Shown: positions 5,864 to 14,640 of the stretch, piece by piece
Layout: every line of letters starts with the position of its first letter
Position numbering within the stretch: position 1 is the stretch's first letter
Assembly (NCBI GenBank): GCA_015655035.1
Contig: JAATFS010000322.1
Coordinates: forward strand, 1 to 14,664
Reading direction: 5' to 3'
Origin: Lysobacterales bacterium
Lineage (GTDB): Bacteria; Pseudomonadota; Gammaproteobacteria; Xanthomonadales; Xanthomonadaceae
DNA: 14,664 bases
Notes under the pieces: generated by a model
Told to the model about the DNA's origin: nothing
The model's database searches: none
The model's input: only the letters and a program-made list of their open reading frames with translations
Position numbers and translations under genes: made by a program

Positions 5864-7470
5864 GCGCGCTCCAGACCCAGTTGCAGGTGGAGGGCGAAAC
5901 CTTCGCCGCCAATGCCGAGGCCATGCAGGCGCTGGTCGACGACCTGCGCATCACCCTGGCACGCACCGCGCTCGGCGGAAGCCTGACCGCGCGCGCAAAA
6001 CACCAGGCGCGCGGCAAGCTGCTGGTGCGCGACCGCATCGACGCACTGCTCGATCCCGGCACTGCGTTTCTCGAAATTGCACCGCTCGCCGCGCACGGCA
6101 TGTACCAGGATCAGGTTCCGGGCGCCGGGGTGGTCGCCGGCATCGGCCGGGTCAGCGGCGTGGACTGCGTGATCGTGGCCAACGACGCGACCGTCAAGGG
6201 CGGTACCTATTACCCGCTGACGGTAAAAAAGCATCTGCGCGCGCAGGAGATCGCACAACAGAATCGCTTGCCCTGCATCTATCTGGTCGATTCCGGCGGT
6301 GCCTTCCTGCCATTGCAGGACGAGGTGTTCCCCGACCGCGACCATTTCGGCCGCATTTTCTACAACCAGGCCAATCTGTCGGCCCAAGGCATCCCGCAGA
6401 TCGCCTGCGTGATGGGCTCATGCACCGCGGGCGGCGCCTACGTACCGGCAATGAGCGATGAGACCGTGATCGTGCGCGAGCAGGGCACGATCTTCCTCGG
6501 AGGACCGCCGCTGGTGAAAGCGGCCACGGGCGAAATCGTCAGCGCCGAGGACCTGGGCGGCGCCGACGTGCATACCCGCATCTCCGGGGTGGCCGACCAT
6601 TACGCCGACAACGAACTCCAGGCGCTGGCGCGCGTGCGCGCCTGCATCGCCCGCCTCAACTGGCGCAAGCCTGCCTGCACGCTGGCGCTGCGCGAACCGG
6701 AACCACCGCTGTACCCGCCAGAAGAGCTATATGGCGTGATCCCGACCGATACCCGCAAGCCTTACGACGTGCGCGAGGTGATCGCACGGCTGGTCGATGG
6801 CTCGCATTTCGATGAATTCAAACCGCGTTATGGCAGCACCCTGGTGACCGGCTTTGCCTATCTGCACGGCTACCCGGTCGGCATCATCGCCAACAACGGC
6901 ATCCTGTTTTCCGAATCCGCGCTCAAGGGCGCGCACTTCATCGAGCTATGCACGCAGCGCGGCATTGCACTGGTGTTCCTGCAGAACATCACCGGCTTCA
7001 TGGTCGGCCGCAAGTACGAACACGGCGGCATCGCCAAGGACGGCGCCAAGCTGGTGATGGCGGTGGCCTGCGCCAAGGTACCCAAGTTCACCGTGGTCAT
7101 CGGCGGCTCGTTCGGTGCCGGCAACTACGGGATGTGCGGCCGCGCCTATTCGCCGAACTTCCTGTGGATGTGGCCGAACGCGCGCATCGGCGTGATGGGC
7201 GGCGATCAAGCCGCCAGTGTATTGGCCACGGTGCGGCGCGACGGCATCGAAGCCAGCGGCGGCGAGTGGCCGGCCGAGGACGAGGCCGCGTTCAAGGCAC
7301 CGATCCGCGACCAGTTCGAGCGCCAGGGTCATCCGTACTACGCCAGTGCGCGCCTCTGGGACGATGGCGTGATCGACCCGGTGGATACGCGGCGGGTACT
7401 GGGACTGGCGTTGTCGGCATCGCTCAATGCGCCGGTCGAACCGACTCGATTCGGGGTATTCCGAATGTGA
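5860..7470 (+). CDS. liuB: Methylcrotonyl-CoA carboxylase beta (carboxyltransferase) subunit
   Basis: This 536-residue carboxyltransferase moves CO2 from biotin to 3-methylcrotonyl-CoA, giving 3-methylglutaconyl-CoA. It shows the two crotonase-like halves of the family. The N-terminal half has LVDSGGAFLP (142-151), VFPDRDHFGRIFYNQ (156-170), GSCTAGGAYVPAMSDE (186-201) and GPPLVKAATGE (215-225). The C-terminal half has GGSFGAGNYGMCGRAYSP, an oxyanion-hole loop. The pattern is that of methylcrotonyl-CoA rather than propionyl-CoA carboxylase, which agrees with liuA and liuD on either side. The start is GTG at 5860, overlapping the liuA stop (GTGA), with no strong ribosome site of its own, so translational coupling is expected. 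The frame is open further upstream inside liuA, but that part is shadow. The length is the usual one. Confidence 0.95.
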   Translation: MSALQTQLQVEGETFAANAEAMQALVDDLRITLARTALGGSLTARAKHQARGKLLVRDRIDALLDPGTAFLEIAPLAAHGMYQDQVPGAGVVAGIGRVSGVDCVIVANDATVKGGTYYPLTVKKHLRAQEIAQQNRLPCIYLVDSGGAFLPLQDEVFPDRDHFGRIFYNQANLSAQGIPQIACVMGSCTAGGAYVPAMSDETVIVREQGTIFLGGPPLVKAATGEIVSAEDLGGADVHTRISGVADHYADNELQALARVRACIARLNWRKPACTLALREPEPPLYPPEELYGVIPTDTRKPYDVREVIARLVDGSHFDEFKPRYGSTLVTGFAYLHGYPVGIIANNGILFSESALKGAHFIELCTQRGIALVFLQNITGFMVGRKYEHGGIAKDGAKLVMAVACAKVPKFTVVIGGSFGAGNYGMCGRAYSPNFLWMWPNARIGVMGGDQAASVLATVRRDGIEASGGEWPAEDEAAFKAPIRDQFERQGHPYYASARLWDDGVIDPVDTRRVLGLALSASLNAPVEPTRFGVFRM

Positions 7471-7510
7471 GCGTGGCGATGCGAACGCCCCGCGAAAGCG
7501 CAGGCAAGAC

Positions 7511-7601
7511 GCTATTGCTGTTGCCGTTGGCTTTTGACTTGCCGGGTCCGTTCCGAAGCAGCGGATCCGGCAGGTCAAAAGCTCGAAGCAACAGCAACAG
7601 C
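7511..7601 (+). repeat. Large two-part hairpin in the liuB-liuD spacer
   Basis: The inner stem pairs 7531-7550 with 7562-7581 across an 11-base loop. Of 20 positions 18 are Watson-Crick, and the other two are G-U wobbles in the plus-strand transcript, so the RNA stem is unbroken; G7530-C7582 and G7529-U7583 extend it to 22. After a small symmetric internal loop, an outer stem pairs 7511-7524 with 7588-7601 (13 of 14). No T-tract follows, so it is not an ordinary intrinsic terminator. It could protect the liuAB mRNA 3' end, be a processing site, or be a copy of an interspersed repeat common in this bacterial family. Structure is read from the sequence; role is open. Confidence 0.7.
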
Positions 7602-7610
7602 AACAGCAAC
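7588..7610. repeat. GCAACA short tandem repeat
   Basis: There are 3.8 perfect copies of the 6-base unit GCAACA. The first two copies form the right arm of the outer stem of the adjacent hairpin. The tract lies in the noncoding spacer between liuB and liuD and could change length by slippage without affecting a protein. Confidence 0.9.
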
Positions 7611-7616
7611 TGCCAC

Positions 7617-7646
7617 GGCAAGGCAAGGCAAGGCAAGGCAAGGCAA
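7617..7646. repeat. GGCAA pentanucleotide tandem repeat (six copies)
   Basis: Six perfect copies of GGCAA lie 44 bases before the liuD start. The unit is 5 bp, so copy-number changes would shift any reading frame, but no gene crosses it. It may alter leader length or structure for liuD. No direct repeats with unique spacers exist here, so it is not a CRISPR. Confidence 0.9.
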
Positions 7647-7690
7647 CACTCTGCAAACAGAACTCATTCCTGGCACAACCGGACCTGCAC

Positions 7691-9721
<2,031 letters not shown>

Positions 9722-9792
9722 CCAAAGGCACGTACACCCCGTCTGCGTTCCACTTAACGTAGAAATGCAACGTCTACGCTCGCCGATGATTC

Positions 9793-9800
9793 AAGGAGGA
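9793..9800 (+). promoter_or_regulatory. Strong Shine-Dalgarno of the S9 peptidase gene
   Basis: AAGGAGGA ends 4 bases before the ATG at 9805. It is a near-perfect anti-16S match, much stronger than those of the liu genes. It fixes the start and suggests the peptidase is translated independently of liuD. The 83-bp spacer before it also holds a small stem, CGTAGA (9758-9763) with TCTACG (9773-9778). Confidence 0.85.
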
Positions 9801-9804
9801 TTCC

Positions 9805-11871
9805 ATGCAACGTCCGCTCCTCGCTTCCAGCCTGGCGCTCGCGCTTGGCGCGTTTTGCACTACGTCGGCCACCGCTGCCAGCGGCGGGCAGATTCCTGCC
9901 GTTGAACCAACCGAGCTGATTGCCCGCGATGCGCTGTTCGGCAATCCCGAACGCGCCAGCGTGCGCATCAGCCCGGACGGCAACTACCTCAGCTGGGTAG
10001 CCCCCTACAACGGCGTGCTGAATGTGTGGGTCGCACCTGCCAATGATCCCGCGCGCGCCAAGGTAGTGACCCGCGACACAGCACGCGGCATCCGCGACTA
10101 TTTCTGGTCCTACCAGGCGGACACGTTGCTGTACCTGCGCGATACCGGCGGCGACGAGAACTTTCACCTGTTCGCCATCCACCTGGCCGATGGCAGCAGC
10201 AAGGACCTGACCCCGTTCGATAAAACCACCGCACGTGTCTACGGCATCAGCGACCGGCACCCGGAATCGATCGTGCTTGGCATCAACGACCGCGACCCGA
10301 AATGGCACGACCTCTATCGCGTGGACCTGGCTTCCGGCCAGCGGACCCTGCTGCACCGGAACGACGACCGCATCGGCAGCTACCAACTCGATGGCGACTA
10401 CCGGCTTCGCTACGCCACCCGCGCCACCGACGATGGCGGCCAGGAACTGCTCGCGGCCGATGGCAAGGGCTGGAAACAACTGGAGCGCATCCCGTTCGAG
10501 GATGCGCTGACCACCGAGGTGGCCGGGCTCAGCGACGACGGCGCGACGCTATACCTGCTCGACTCGCGCAACCGCGATACCTCCGCGCTCTACGCCATCG
10601 ACACCGCCAGCAATGCCCGCACGCTGTTGCTGGAAGACAAGCGCGCCGACATCAGCGATACCTTGCTCGCCCCCGACACCGGCGTGGTGCAGGCAGCCTC
10701 TGTCAATTACCTGCGCGAGGAATGGAAAGTCCTCGATCAACGCATCGCCGCCGATTTCCAGAAACTGAAATCCCTCGGCAACGGCGATGCCTCGGTCACC
10801 GCGCGCACCCTCGACGACGCCACCTGGATCGTGGCGTATTCGGCCGCCGAAACGCCGCTGAGCTACTACCGCTACGACCGCCACGGCGACGGCAAGCTGA
10901 CCAAGCTGTTCTCGGCGCGTCCGGCGCTGGAGGGCAAGCCACTGGCACCGATGTGGCCGCAGGAGATTCCCTCGCGCGATGGACTGAAACTGGTCAGCTA
11001 TCTCACCTTGCCGGAGGGCGCCGACCGCGACCACGACGGCAAGGCCGACAAGCCGCTGCCACTGGTGCTGTTCGTCCACGGCGGTCCATGGGCGCGCGAC
11101 AGCTACGGCTATGGCAGCTACGAGCAATGGCTGGCCAATCGCGGCTATGCGGTGCTGTCGGTGAACTACCGCGGCTCTACCGGCTTCGGCAAGGCCTTTA
11201 CCAACGCCGGCAATGGCGAATGGGCAGGCAAGATGCACGACGACCTGCTCGATGCCGTGCAATGGGCAGTGAAAACCAACGTCACCCGCGCCGACGAGGT
11301 CGCGATCATGGGCGGCAGCTACGGCGGCTATGCCACCCTGGTCGGGCTGAGCTTCACCCCGGACACCTTCAAGTGCGGCGTGGATATCGTCGGGCCTTCC
11401 AATCTCAACACCTTGCTTGGCACCGTGCCGCCGTACTGGGCCAGCTTCTACCAGCAGCTCACCCGGCGCATGGGCGACCCCGCCACTGCAATCGGCAAGC
11501 AGTGGCTGAGTGCGCGCTCGCCGCTCACGCGCGCCGATCGCATCCGCAAGCCACTGCTGATCGGCCAGGGCGCCAACGACCCGCGCGTGAAGCAGGACGA
11601 GAGCGACCAGATCGTCAACGCGATGAAGGCCAAGCAGATCCCGGTCACCTACGTGTTGTTCCCGGACGAAGGCCATGGTTTCAAGCGCCCGGAAAACAGC
11701 AAGGCCTTCAACGCCGTGGCCGAAGGTTTCCTGGGCCAGTGCCTGGGCGGGCGAGTGCAGCCGATCGGGCAGGACTTCGACGGTTCCAGCATCAGCGTCC
11801 CGGAAGGTGCCGACAAGGTGCCCGGATTGGGCGAGGCATTGAAGACCCACACGCAGGCAGTACGCCAATGA
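9805..11871 (+). CDS. Exported S9-family (prolyl oligopeptidase-like) serine peptidase
   Basis: This 688-residue enzyme probably cleaves short peptides in the periplasm or outside the cell. Residues 1-24 form a signal peptide ending ATA before ASGG. About 40-390 is a beta-propeller (blades recognisable by SPDGNYLSW and similar strings) that would gate access to the active site. The C-terminal alpha/beta-hydrolase domain starts near 395 (SYLTLPEGAD) and has HGGPWARD, the nucleophile elbow GGSYGGYA with Ser505, Asp592 in GANDPRV, and His624 in DEGHGF. The order and motifs match peptidase family S9, acylaminoacyl-peptidase/DPP subgroup. About 64 residues follow the catalytic His. The gene is tandem to liuD but functionally unrelated. 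Substrate preference cannot be told from the sequence. Confidence 0.93.
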   Translation: MQRPLLASSLALALGAFCTTSATAASGGQIPAVEPTELIARDALFGNPERASVRISPDGNYLSWVAPYNGVLNVWVAPANDPARAKVVTRDTARGIRDYFWSYQADTLLYLRDTGGDENFHLFAIHLADGSSKDLTPFDKTTARVYGISDRHPESIVLGINDRDPKWHDLYRVDLASGQRTLLHRNDDRIGSYQLDGDYRLRYATRATDDGGQELLAADGKGWKQLERIPFEDALTTEVAGLSDDGATLYLLDSRNRDTSALYAIDTASNARTLLLEDKRADISDTLLAPDTGVVQAASVNYLREEWKVLDQRIAADFQKLKSLGNGDASVTARTLDDATWIVAYSAAETPLSYYRYDRHGDGKLTKLFSARPALEGKPLAPMWPQEIPSRDGLKLVSYLTLPEGADRDHDGKADKPLPLVLFVHGGPWARDSYGYGSYEQWLANRGYAVLSVNYRGSTGFGKAFTNAGNGEWAGKMHDDLLDAVQWAVKTNVTRADEVAIMGGSYGGYATLVGLSFTPDTFKCGVDIVGPSNLNTLLGTVPPYWASFYQQLTRRMGDPATAIGKQWLSARSPLTRADRIRKPLLIGQGANDPRVKQDESDQIVNAMKAKQIPVTYVLFPDEGHGFKRPENSKAFNAVAEGFLGQCLGGRVQPIGQDFDGSSISVPEGADKVPGLGEALKTHTQAVRQ

Positions 11872-11884
11872 TTCGGGGATGCGC

Positions 11885-11918
11885 GCCCCCTGCTCCCGCG
11901 CAACGTGGGAAAGGGGGC
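11885..11918. terminator. GC-rich hairpin after the S9 peptidase gene
   Basis: GCCCCCT (11885-11891) pairs with AGGGGGC (11912-11918). Inside, TCCC pairs with GGGA (11894-11897 with 11907-11910) and one further C-G pair surrounds a small loop. It lies 13 bases past the stop codon. No T-run follows, so it may be a Rho-assisted terminator, an mRNA 3'-end stabiliser or an interspersed repeat. The stem is strong; the function is a guess. Confidence 0.45.
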
Positions 11919-11932
11919 AGAAGGACGGATAA

Positions 11933-11955
11933 CGGCATCGCATCCGGCGATGCCG
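11933..11955. repeat. Perfect 9-bp hairpin
   Basis: CGGCATCGC and GCGATGCCG form a perfect stem around ATCCG. It follows the hairpin at 11885-11918 by 14 bases, so two hairpins stand in series between the peptidase and cyclase genes. Lack of a T-tract argues against a classical terminator; it may insulate the two genes or be a repeat family member. Confidence 0.5.
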
Positions 11956-12024
11956 GTGCATAAGCTCATGCGCTGGCACCTACCTGCCGCCGGCTCCGCT
12001 CGGCTAGCATCGCGCTATCGTCCT

Positions 12025-12031
12025 GGAGGAG
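12025..12031 (+). promoter_or_regulatory. Shine-Dalgarno fixing a GTG start
   Basis: GGAGGAG lies 6 bases before the GTG at 12038. It supports this rare start for the cyclase-family gene, whose first residues then form a proper signal peptide. Confidence 0.8.
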
Positions 12032-12037
12032 ATAGCC

Positions 12038-12994
12038 GTGCGTCTGCCGTTCCTGTTGACTCGCTCACTGCTGCTTGCCAGCGCGCTCGCCGCACTCCCG
12101 GCGCTGGCCGCCGAGACCGCGTCCTCCGACCTCGGCCTATGGCAGGTCTATAACGAGCATCTGCGCCAGGCGAAATACATCGACCTGACCCACGCGTTCT
12201 CACCCACTCAGCCGGTATGGCCCGGCTTCGCGCCAGCCAGGTTCAAGCCGGCCGTCGCCGGCAAGGAACTGCCGGGCTACGCCCAGCCCGGCGAGGAGTT
12301 CAGCTACGACAAGCACGGCTTCGTCGCGACCGCCTACGAGCTGACCACCGACCAGTACGGCACCCAGCTCGATCCACCCGCGCACTGGAACCCCAAGGGC
12401 GCCACCATCAGCGACCTGCCGGCAACCTACACGCTGCGTCCACTGGTGGTGATCGACATCCACGACCAGGTCGCTCGCGACCCCGGCTACCACGCGACCG
12501 TTGCCGACATCCAGGCCTGGGAAAAGCAGCACGGCCCGATCCCGGCTGGCTCGGTGGTGATGATCCGCTCGGATTGGTACAAGCGCTGGGACCAGCCGCA
12601 ACGCTTCGTCGACAAACCGTTCCCGGGCATTACCCTGGATGCGCTGAAGTTCCTGCACCTGCAACGCCATATCCTGTTCCACGGCCACGAGCCGCTGGAC
12701 ACCGATGCCACCGACACGCTCGAAGGCGAACACTGGCTGCTGCACCACAACTACGCCCAGGCCGAAGGCGTGGCCAACCTCGACCAGGTACCGGAAGCCG
12801 GCGCACTGATCGCGATCGGTTATGCCAAGCCCGAAGGCGGCACCGGCGGCTTCGCCCGCTATGTCGCCATCGCACCGCCCAGCTGGCCGCACGGCGTATC
12901 GGTGGACCAGGCACCTGGCGCGCCGCTGCCGGAACAGACCGCACCGTTGCGGCGGGACAAGGACGGGGTGATGCGCGTTCCGGCGTCGCCCTGA
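12038..12994 (+). CDS. Exported cyclase/kynurenine-formamidase-superfamily protein
   Basis: This 318-residue protein has a signal peptide (MRLPFLLTRS, then a hydrophobic stretch ending ALA at residue 24) and a mature domain of the cyclase superfamily (PF04199), whose enzymes are metal-dependent amide or ester hydrolases such as kynurenine formamidase and isatin hydrolase. KYIDLTHAFSPTQPVWPG (46-63) is the typical first strand. The signature HxGTHxDxPxH is here QYGTQLDPPAH (106-116): two usual metal-binding His are Gln106 and Gln110, while Asp112 and His116 remain. Further on, EHWLLHHNYAQAEGVANL has His and Glu at places that fit the second part of the site. It may bind metal differently, use another substrate, or have lost activity. 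It follows the peptidase after two hairpins and has its own strong ribosome site, so it is probably a separate unit. Substrate unknown. Confidence 0.85.
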   Translation: MRLPFLLTRSLLLASALAALPALAAETASSDLGLWQVYNEHLRQAKYIDLTHAFSPTQPVWPGFAPARFKPAVAGKELPGYAQPGEEFSYDKHGFVATAYELTTDQYGTQLDPPAHWNPKGATISDLPATYTLRPLVVIDIHDQVARDPGYHATVADIQAWEKQHGPIPAGSVVMIRSDWYKRWDQPQRFVDKPFPGITLDALKFLHLQRHILFHGHEPLDTDATDTLEGEHWLLHHNYAQAEGVANLDQVPEAGALIAIGYAKPEGGTGGFARYVAIAPPSWPHGVSVDQAPGAPLPEQTAPLRRDKDGVMRVPASP

Positions 12995-13031
12995 GCGGAC
13001 GCTGCCGCAGGCTGTCTGGCTGCGCCGTTGC

Positions 13032-14219
13032 TCAGCCGTGCCAGGCACCCGCGCTGGACTTGCGCATCCGCCCGGCAGGATCGAACTCCGCTGTCTGCAT
13101 CCGCGCGGCGCGCCAGCCGAACCCGCAAACAGCCAGCGGCCCTTCCTGCAGCGGGTCCATGCCCAGCGCGCGCTCGATATCCACCTCGTTGATCGCCGAG
13201 GTGACGAACGCGCCGAGGCCACTTTCTGTGGCACAGGTGTACAACAGTTGCGACAGGTGCCCGGCATCGAGAATCAGCGCACGATAGGCCTTGGGGTGGT
13301 TGCGGTACTTCCAGAAGCTGCGCGCATAGCGCGGCGCCAGTACCACCTGCACGGGCGCATCGGCGAACCAGTGCTGGCCGGCCAGCGCGCGCCGCGCGAA
13401 CACGTCCAATGGTTCCTCCAGCGCAGGCAACGGCTCCAACGCATGGTCGAGTGGGTGGTAGTGGTACAGACCGGCGGCGAGCCCTTCGACGTTGCGCACC
13501 AGCAGATAAGCGGCAGTGGCATGCAGGCCACCCCCAGAGGGTGCGTTCTTCTTCAGGAACACCGCGTCGTCCTGCACCACCGCGGTTGCTTGCGCCGCGA
13601 ATACGCGCTGCATCAGCTGTGCCAGCAACGGCAGCGGCACGGCGCGTTCGGTATCGAAGTTGCGGCAGGTGGTCCGCGCCGCCAACAGCGCATCGAATGC
13701 GTCCTCGGGCACGCGCGGCAACGGCAGACGTTGCCGCTCCGGTACCCGCGCCAGCACTTCCGCCGGCGGTGCGCCCAGCTTTTCGCACAGGTCTTTTGCC
13801 GAGGTCGTACCGCTGGCCTGCATCGCCGCCACGCTGTCTATGCCCTGCCAGCGGCCGAAACGATGCATCAGCGCCGCAGGTCCCCACCAATGCGTGGCAC
13901 GGATCGCCTCATCGCGCTCGGCATGGATCGACGAGCGCGCGTCGTCGCCTATCAACAGGCCGGCATCCAGCAGCCACTCGATGACCGGCTGCCAGTCATC
14001 GGCGAGCGTCGTGCGCTCCACCCACTGCGCCGGCCCCACGAGGCCGAGCAATTGGCGCGCGGCCTCGTCGATCTCGATTTCCGCTTCCAGGTGAGGCGCA
14101 AGCGCCAGCCAGCGCCGTTGCCGGCGCACGCCATTGCCGCCCGACAGCAACGAACCCAAGTGGAAGCCTGCGTCTTCGCGGGGCTCCAGGAAGACCACGG
14201 CGCAGCGGCGAACATGCAT
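13032..14219 (-). CDS. SagB-like putative peptide-maturation dehydrogenase
   Basis: This is a 395-residue FMN-type oxidoreductase of the SagB/nitroreductase fold, closest by pattern to the 'putative peptide maturation dehydrogenase' group of Xanthomonadaceae. Residues 1-160 are an N-terminal domain that includes a winged-helix-like stretch (IDEAARQLLGL, then VIEWLLDAGLLI, 50-90), which may hold a leader peptide. The flavin domain starts near 175 with TTCRNFD, then APSGGGLHATAAYLLVRNVE (226-245), GLYHYHPLDHALEPL (250-264) and LILDAGHLSQLLY (315-327), all classic SagB strings. A Lys304-Tyr305 pair in WKYRNHPKAYR may correspond to the catalytic Lys-Tyr of McbC-type enzymes. Start 14219 fits the family. 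The frame is open to 14564, and ATGs at 14264, 14261 and 14249 are alternatives. It is divergent from the precursor at 14317 and convergent with the cyclase gene, 37 bp away. Confidence 0.85.
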   Translation of the reverse strand: MHVRRCAVVFLEPREDAGFHLGSLLSGGNGVRRQRRWLALAPHLEAEIEIDEAARQLLGLVGPAQWVERTTLADDWQPVIEWLLDAGLLIGDDARSSIHAERDEAIRATHWWGPAALMHRFGRWQGIDSVAAMQASGTTSAKDLCEKLGAPPAEVLARVPERQRLPLPRVPEDAFDALLAARTTCRNFDTERAVPLPLLAQLMQRVFAAQATAVVQDDAVFLKKNAPSGGGLHATAAYLLVRNVEGLAAGLYHYHPLDHALEPLPALEEPLDVFARRALAGQHWFADAPVQVVLAPRYARSFWKYRNHPKAYRALILDAGHLSQLLYTCATESGLGAFVTSAINEVDIERALGMDPLQEGPLAVCGFGWRAARMQTAEFDPAGRMRKSSAGAWHG

Positions 14220-14316
14220 GGGGCGGCAAACCTCTGTCCATTCGGACATGCATTGTGCAAACATCATCCACGCACTGCCTGGCGCCCGTCCTTCCCGCCC
14301 CCCTGGAGATGTCGAT
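14220..14316. promoter_or_regulatory. Divergent control region of the peptide-modification locus
   Basis: These 97 bases lie between the two start codons, so both promoters must be here or overlap the gene ends. A perfect 14-bp hairpin/palindrome, TGTCC-attc-GGACA, lies at 14235-14248, followed by TGCATTGTGCA near 14248-14258. Both are operator-like in size and position. I cannot pick -35/-10 boxes with confidence. If the dehydrogenase starts at an upstream ATG, part of this region becomes coding. Confidence 0.4.
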
Positions 14317-14640
14317 ATGAGCACTGGAGCCCGCGACGCAACACCCCACCCCCCGTTCCCTCCCCAGGCGGCCGATCGATTACTCGATCTTTTGAGTACG
14401 GACGATGCCTTTCGTGGCCTGTTCACCGACAATCCGACCGCGGCGCTATTGCAGATTGGATTGAGCCAGCCGGCTGTGGAAGCCGCATTGAGGGAAAGTT
14501 CCTGCATTAAAGTGCACGTGCTTGCCAGCAAGCAGGAAATCGCCGCGGCCCGGGCCGAAATCAAGGAGCAGTTGATTGGAATCGGGAGTCATATCCATGT
14601 GCACTGTTTCGAGACAGGCCATGCCGGCCACGGGATCTGA
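14317..14640 (+). CDS. Putative modified peptide (RiPP-type precursor, NHLP-like leader)
   Basis: This 107-residue protein starts at ATG 14317, with GGAG at 14305-14308, 8 bases upstream. The same frame is open further upstream, but that part overlaps the dehydrogenase. Residues 19-50 (ADRLLDLLSTDDAFRGLF, then TDNPTAALLQIG) resemble the nitrile-hydratase-alpha-like leaders of NHLP-type precursors, where DDAFRxxFxxNPxxALxxxG is typical. Length and adjacency to a SagB-like dehydrogenase match the 'putative modified peptide' family known from Xanthomonadaceae. The rest holds Cys63, a charged helix (ASKQEIAAARAEIKEQL, 70-86), and a C-terminal SHIHVHCFETGHAGHGI with Cys97 and five His in 16 residues. 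There is no signal peptide and no obvious GG cleavage site before that tail. It is likely the substrate of the dehydrogenase; the modification is unknown. Confidence 0.8.
   Translation: MSTGARDATPHPPFPPQAADRLLDLLSTDDAFRGLFTDNPTAALLQIGLSQPAVEAALRESSCIKVHVLASKQEIAAARAEIKEQLIGIGSHIHVHCFETGHAGHGI

Noticed and set aside
7588..7646. Possible CRISPR-like array in the liuB-liuD gap
   Set aside because: The units are 5 and 6 bp with no spacers; they are simple tandem repeats.
9758..9778. Stem CGTAGA/TCTACG after liuD as a terminator
   Set aside because: A 6-bp stem with a 9-base loop and no T-tract is too weak to call.
10302..11979. Long open frames on both strands over the S9 peptidase
   Set aside because: High GC keeps shadow frames open. 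The peptidase frame has signal peptide, propeller and catalytic triad; the others have none.
14134..14316. 61-codon N-terminal extension of the precursor peptide
   Set aside because: It overlaps the start of the dehydrogenase on the other strand and has no leader-like pattern. ATG 14317 has a good ribosome site and gives the expected length.
13038..14510. A 490-codon open frame on the plus strand across the dehydrogenase gene
   Set aside because: It is antisense to the SagB-like gene, whose minus-strand protein has clear family motifs. The plus frame gives low-complexity Arg/Gln/His-rich sequence with no domain.
14220..14564. 115-residue N-terminal extension of the dehydrogenase
   Set aside because: The extension reads through the precursor gene in antisense and is Ser/Arg-rich without similarity to the family. 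The family-like sequence begins at MHVRRC.
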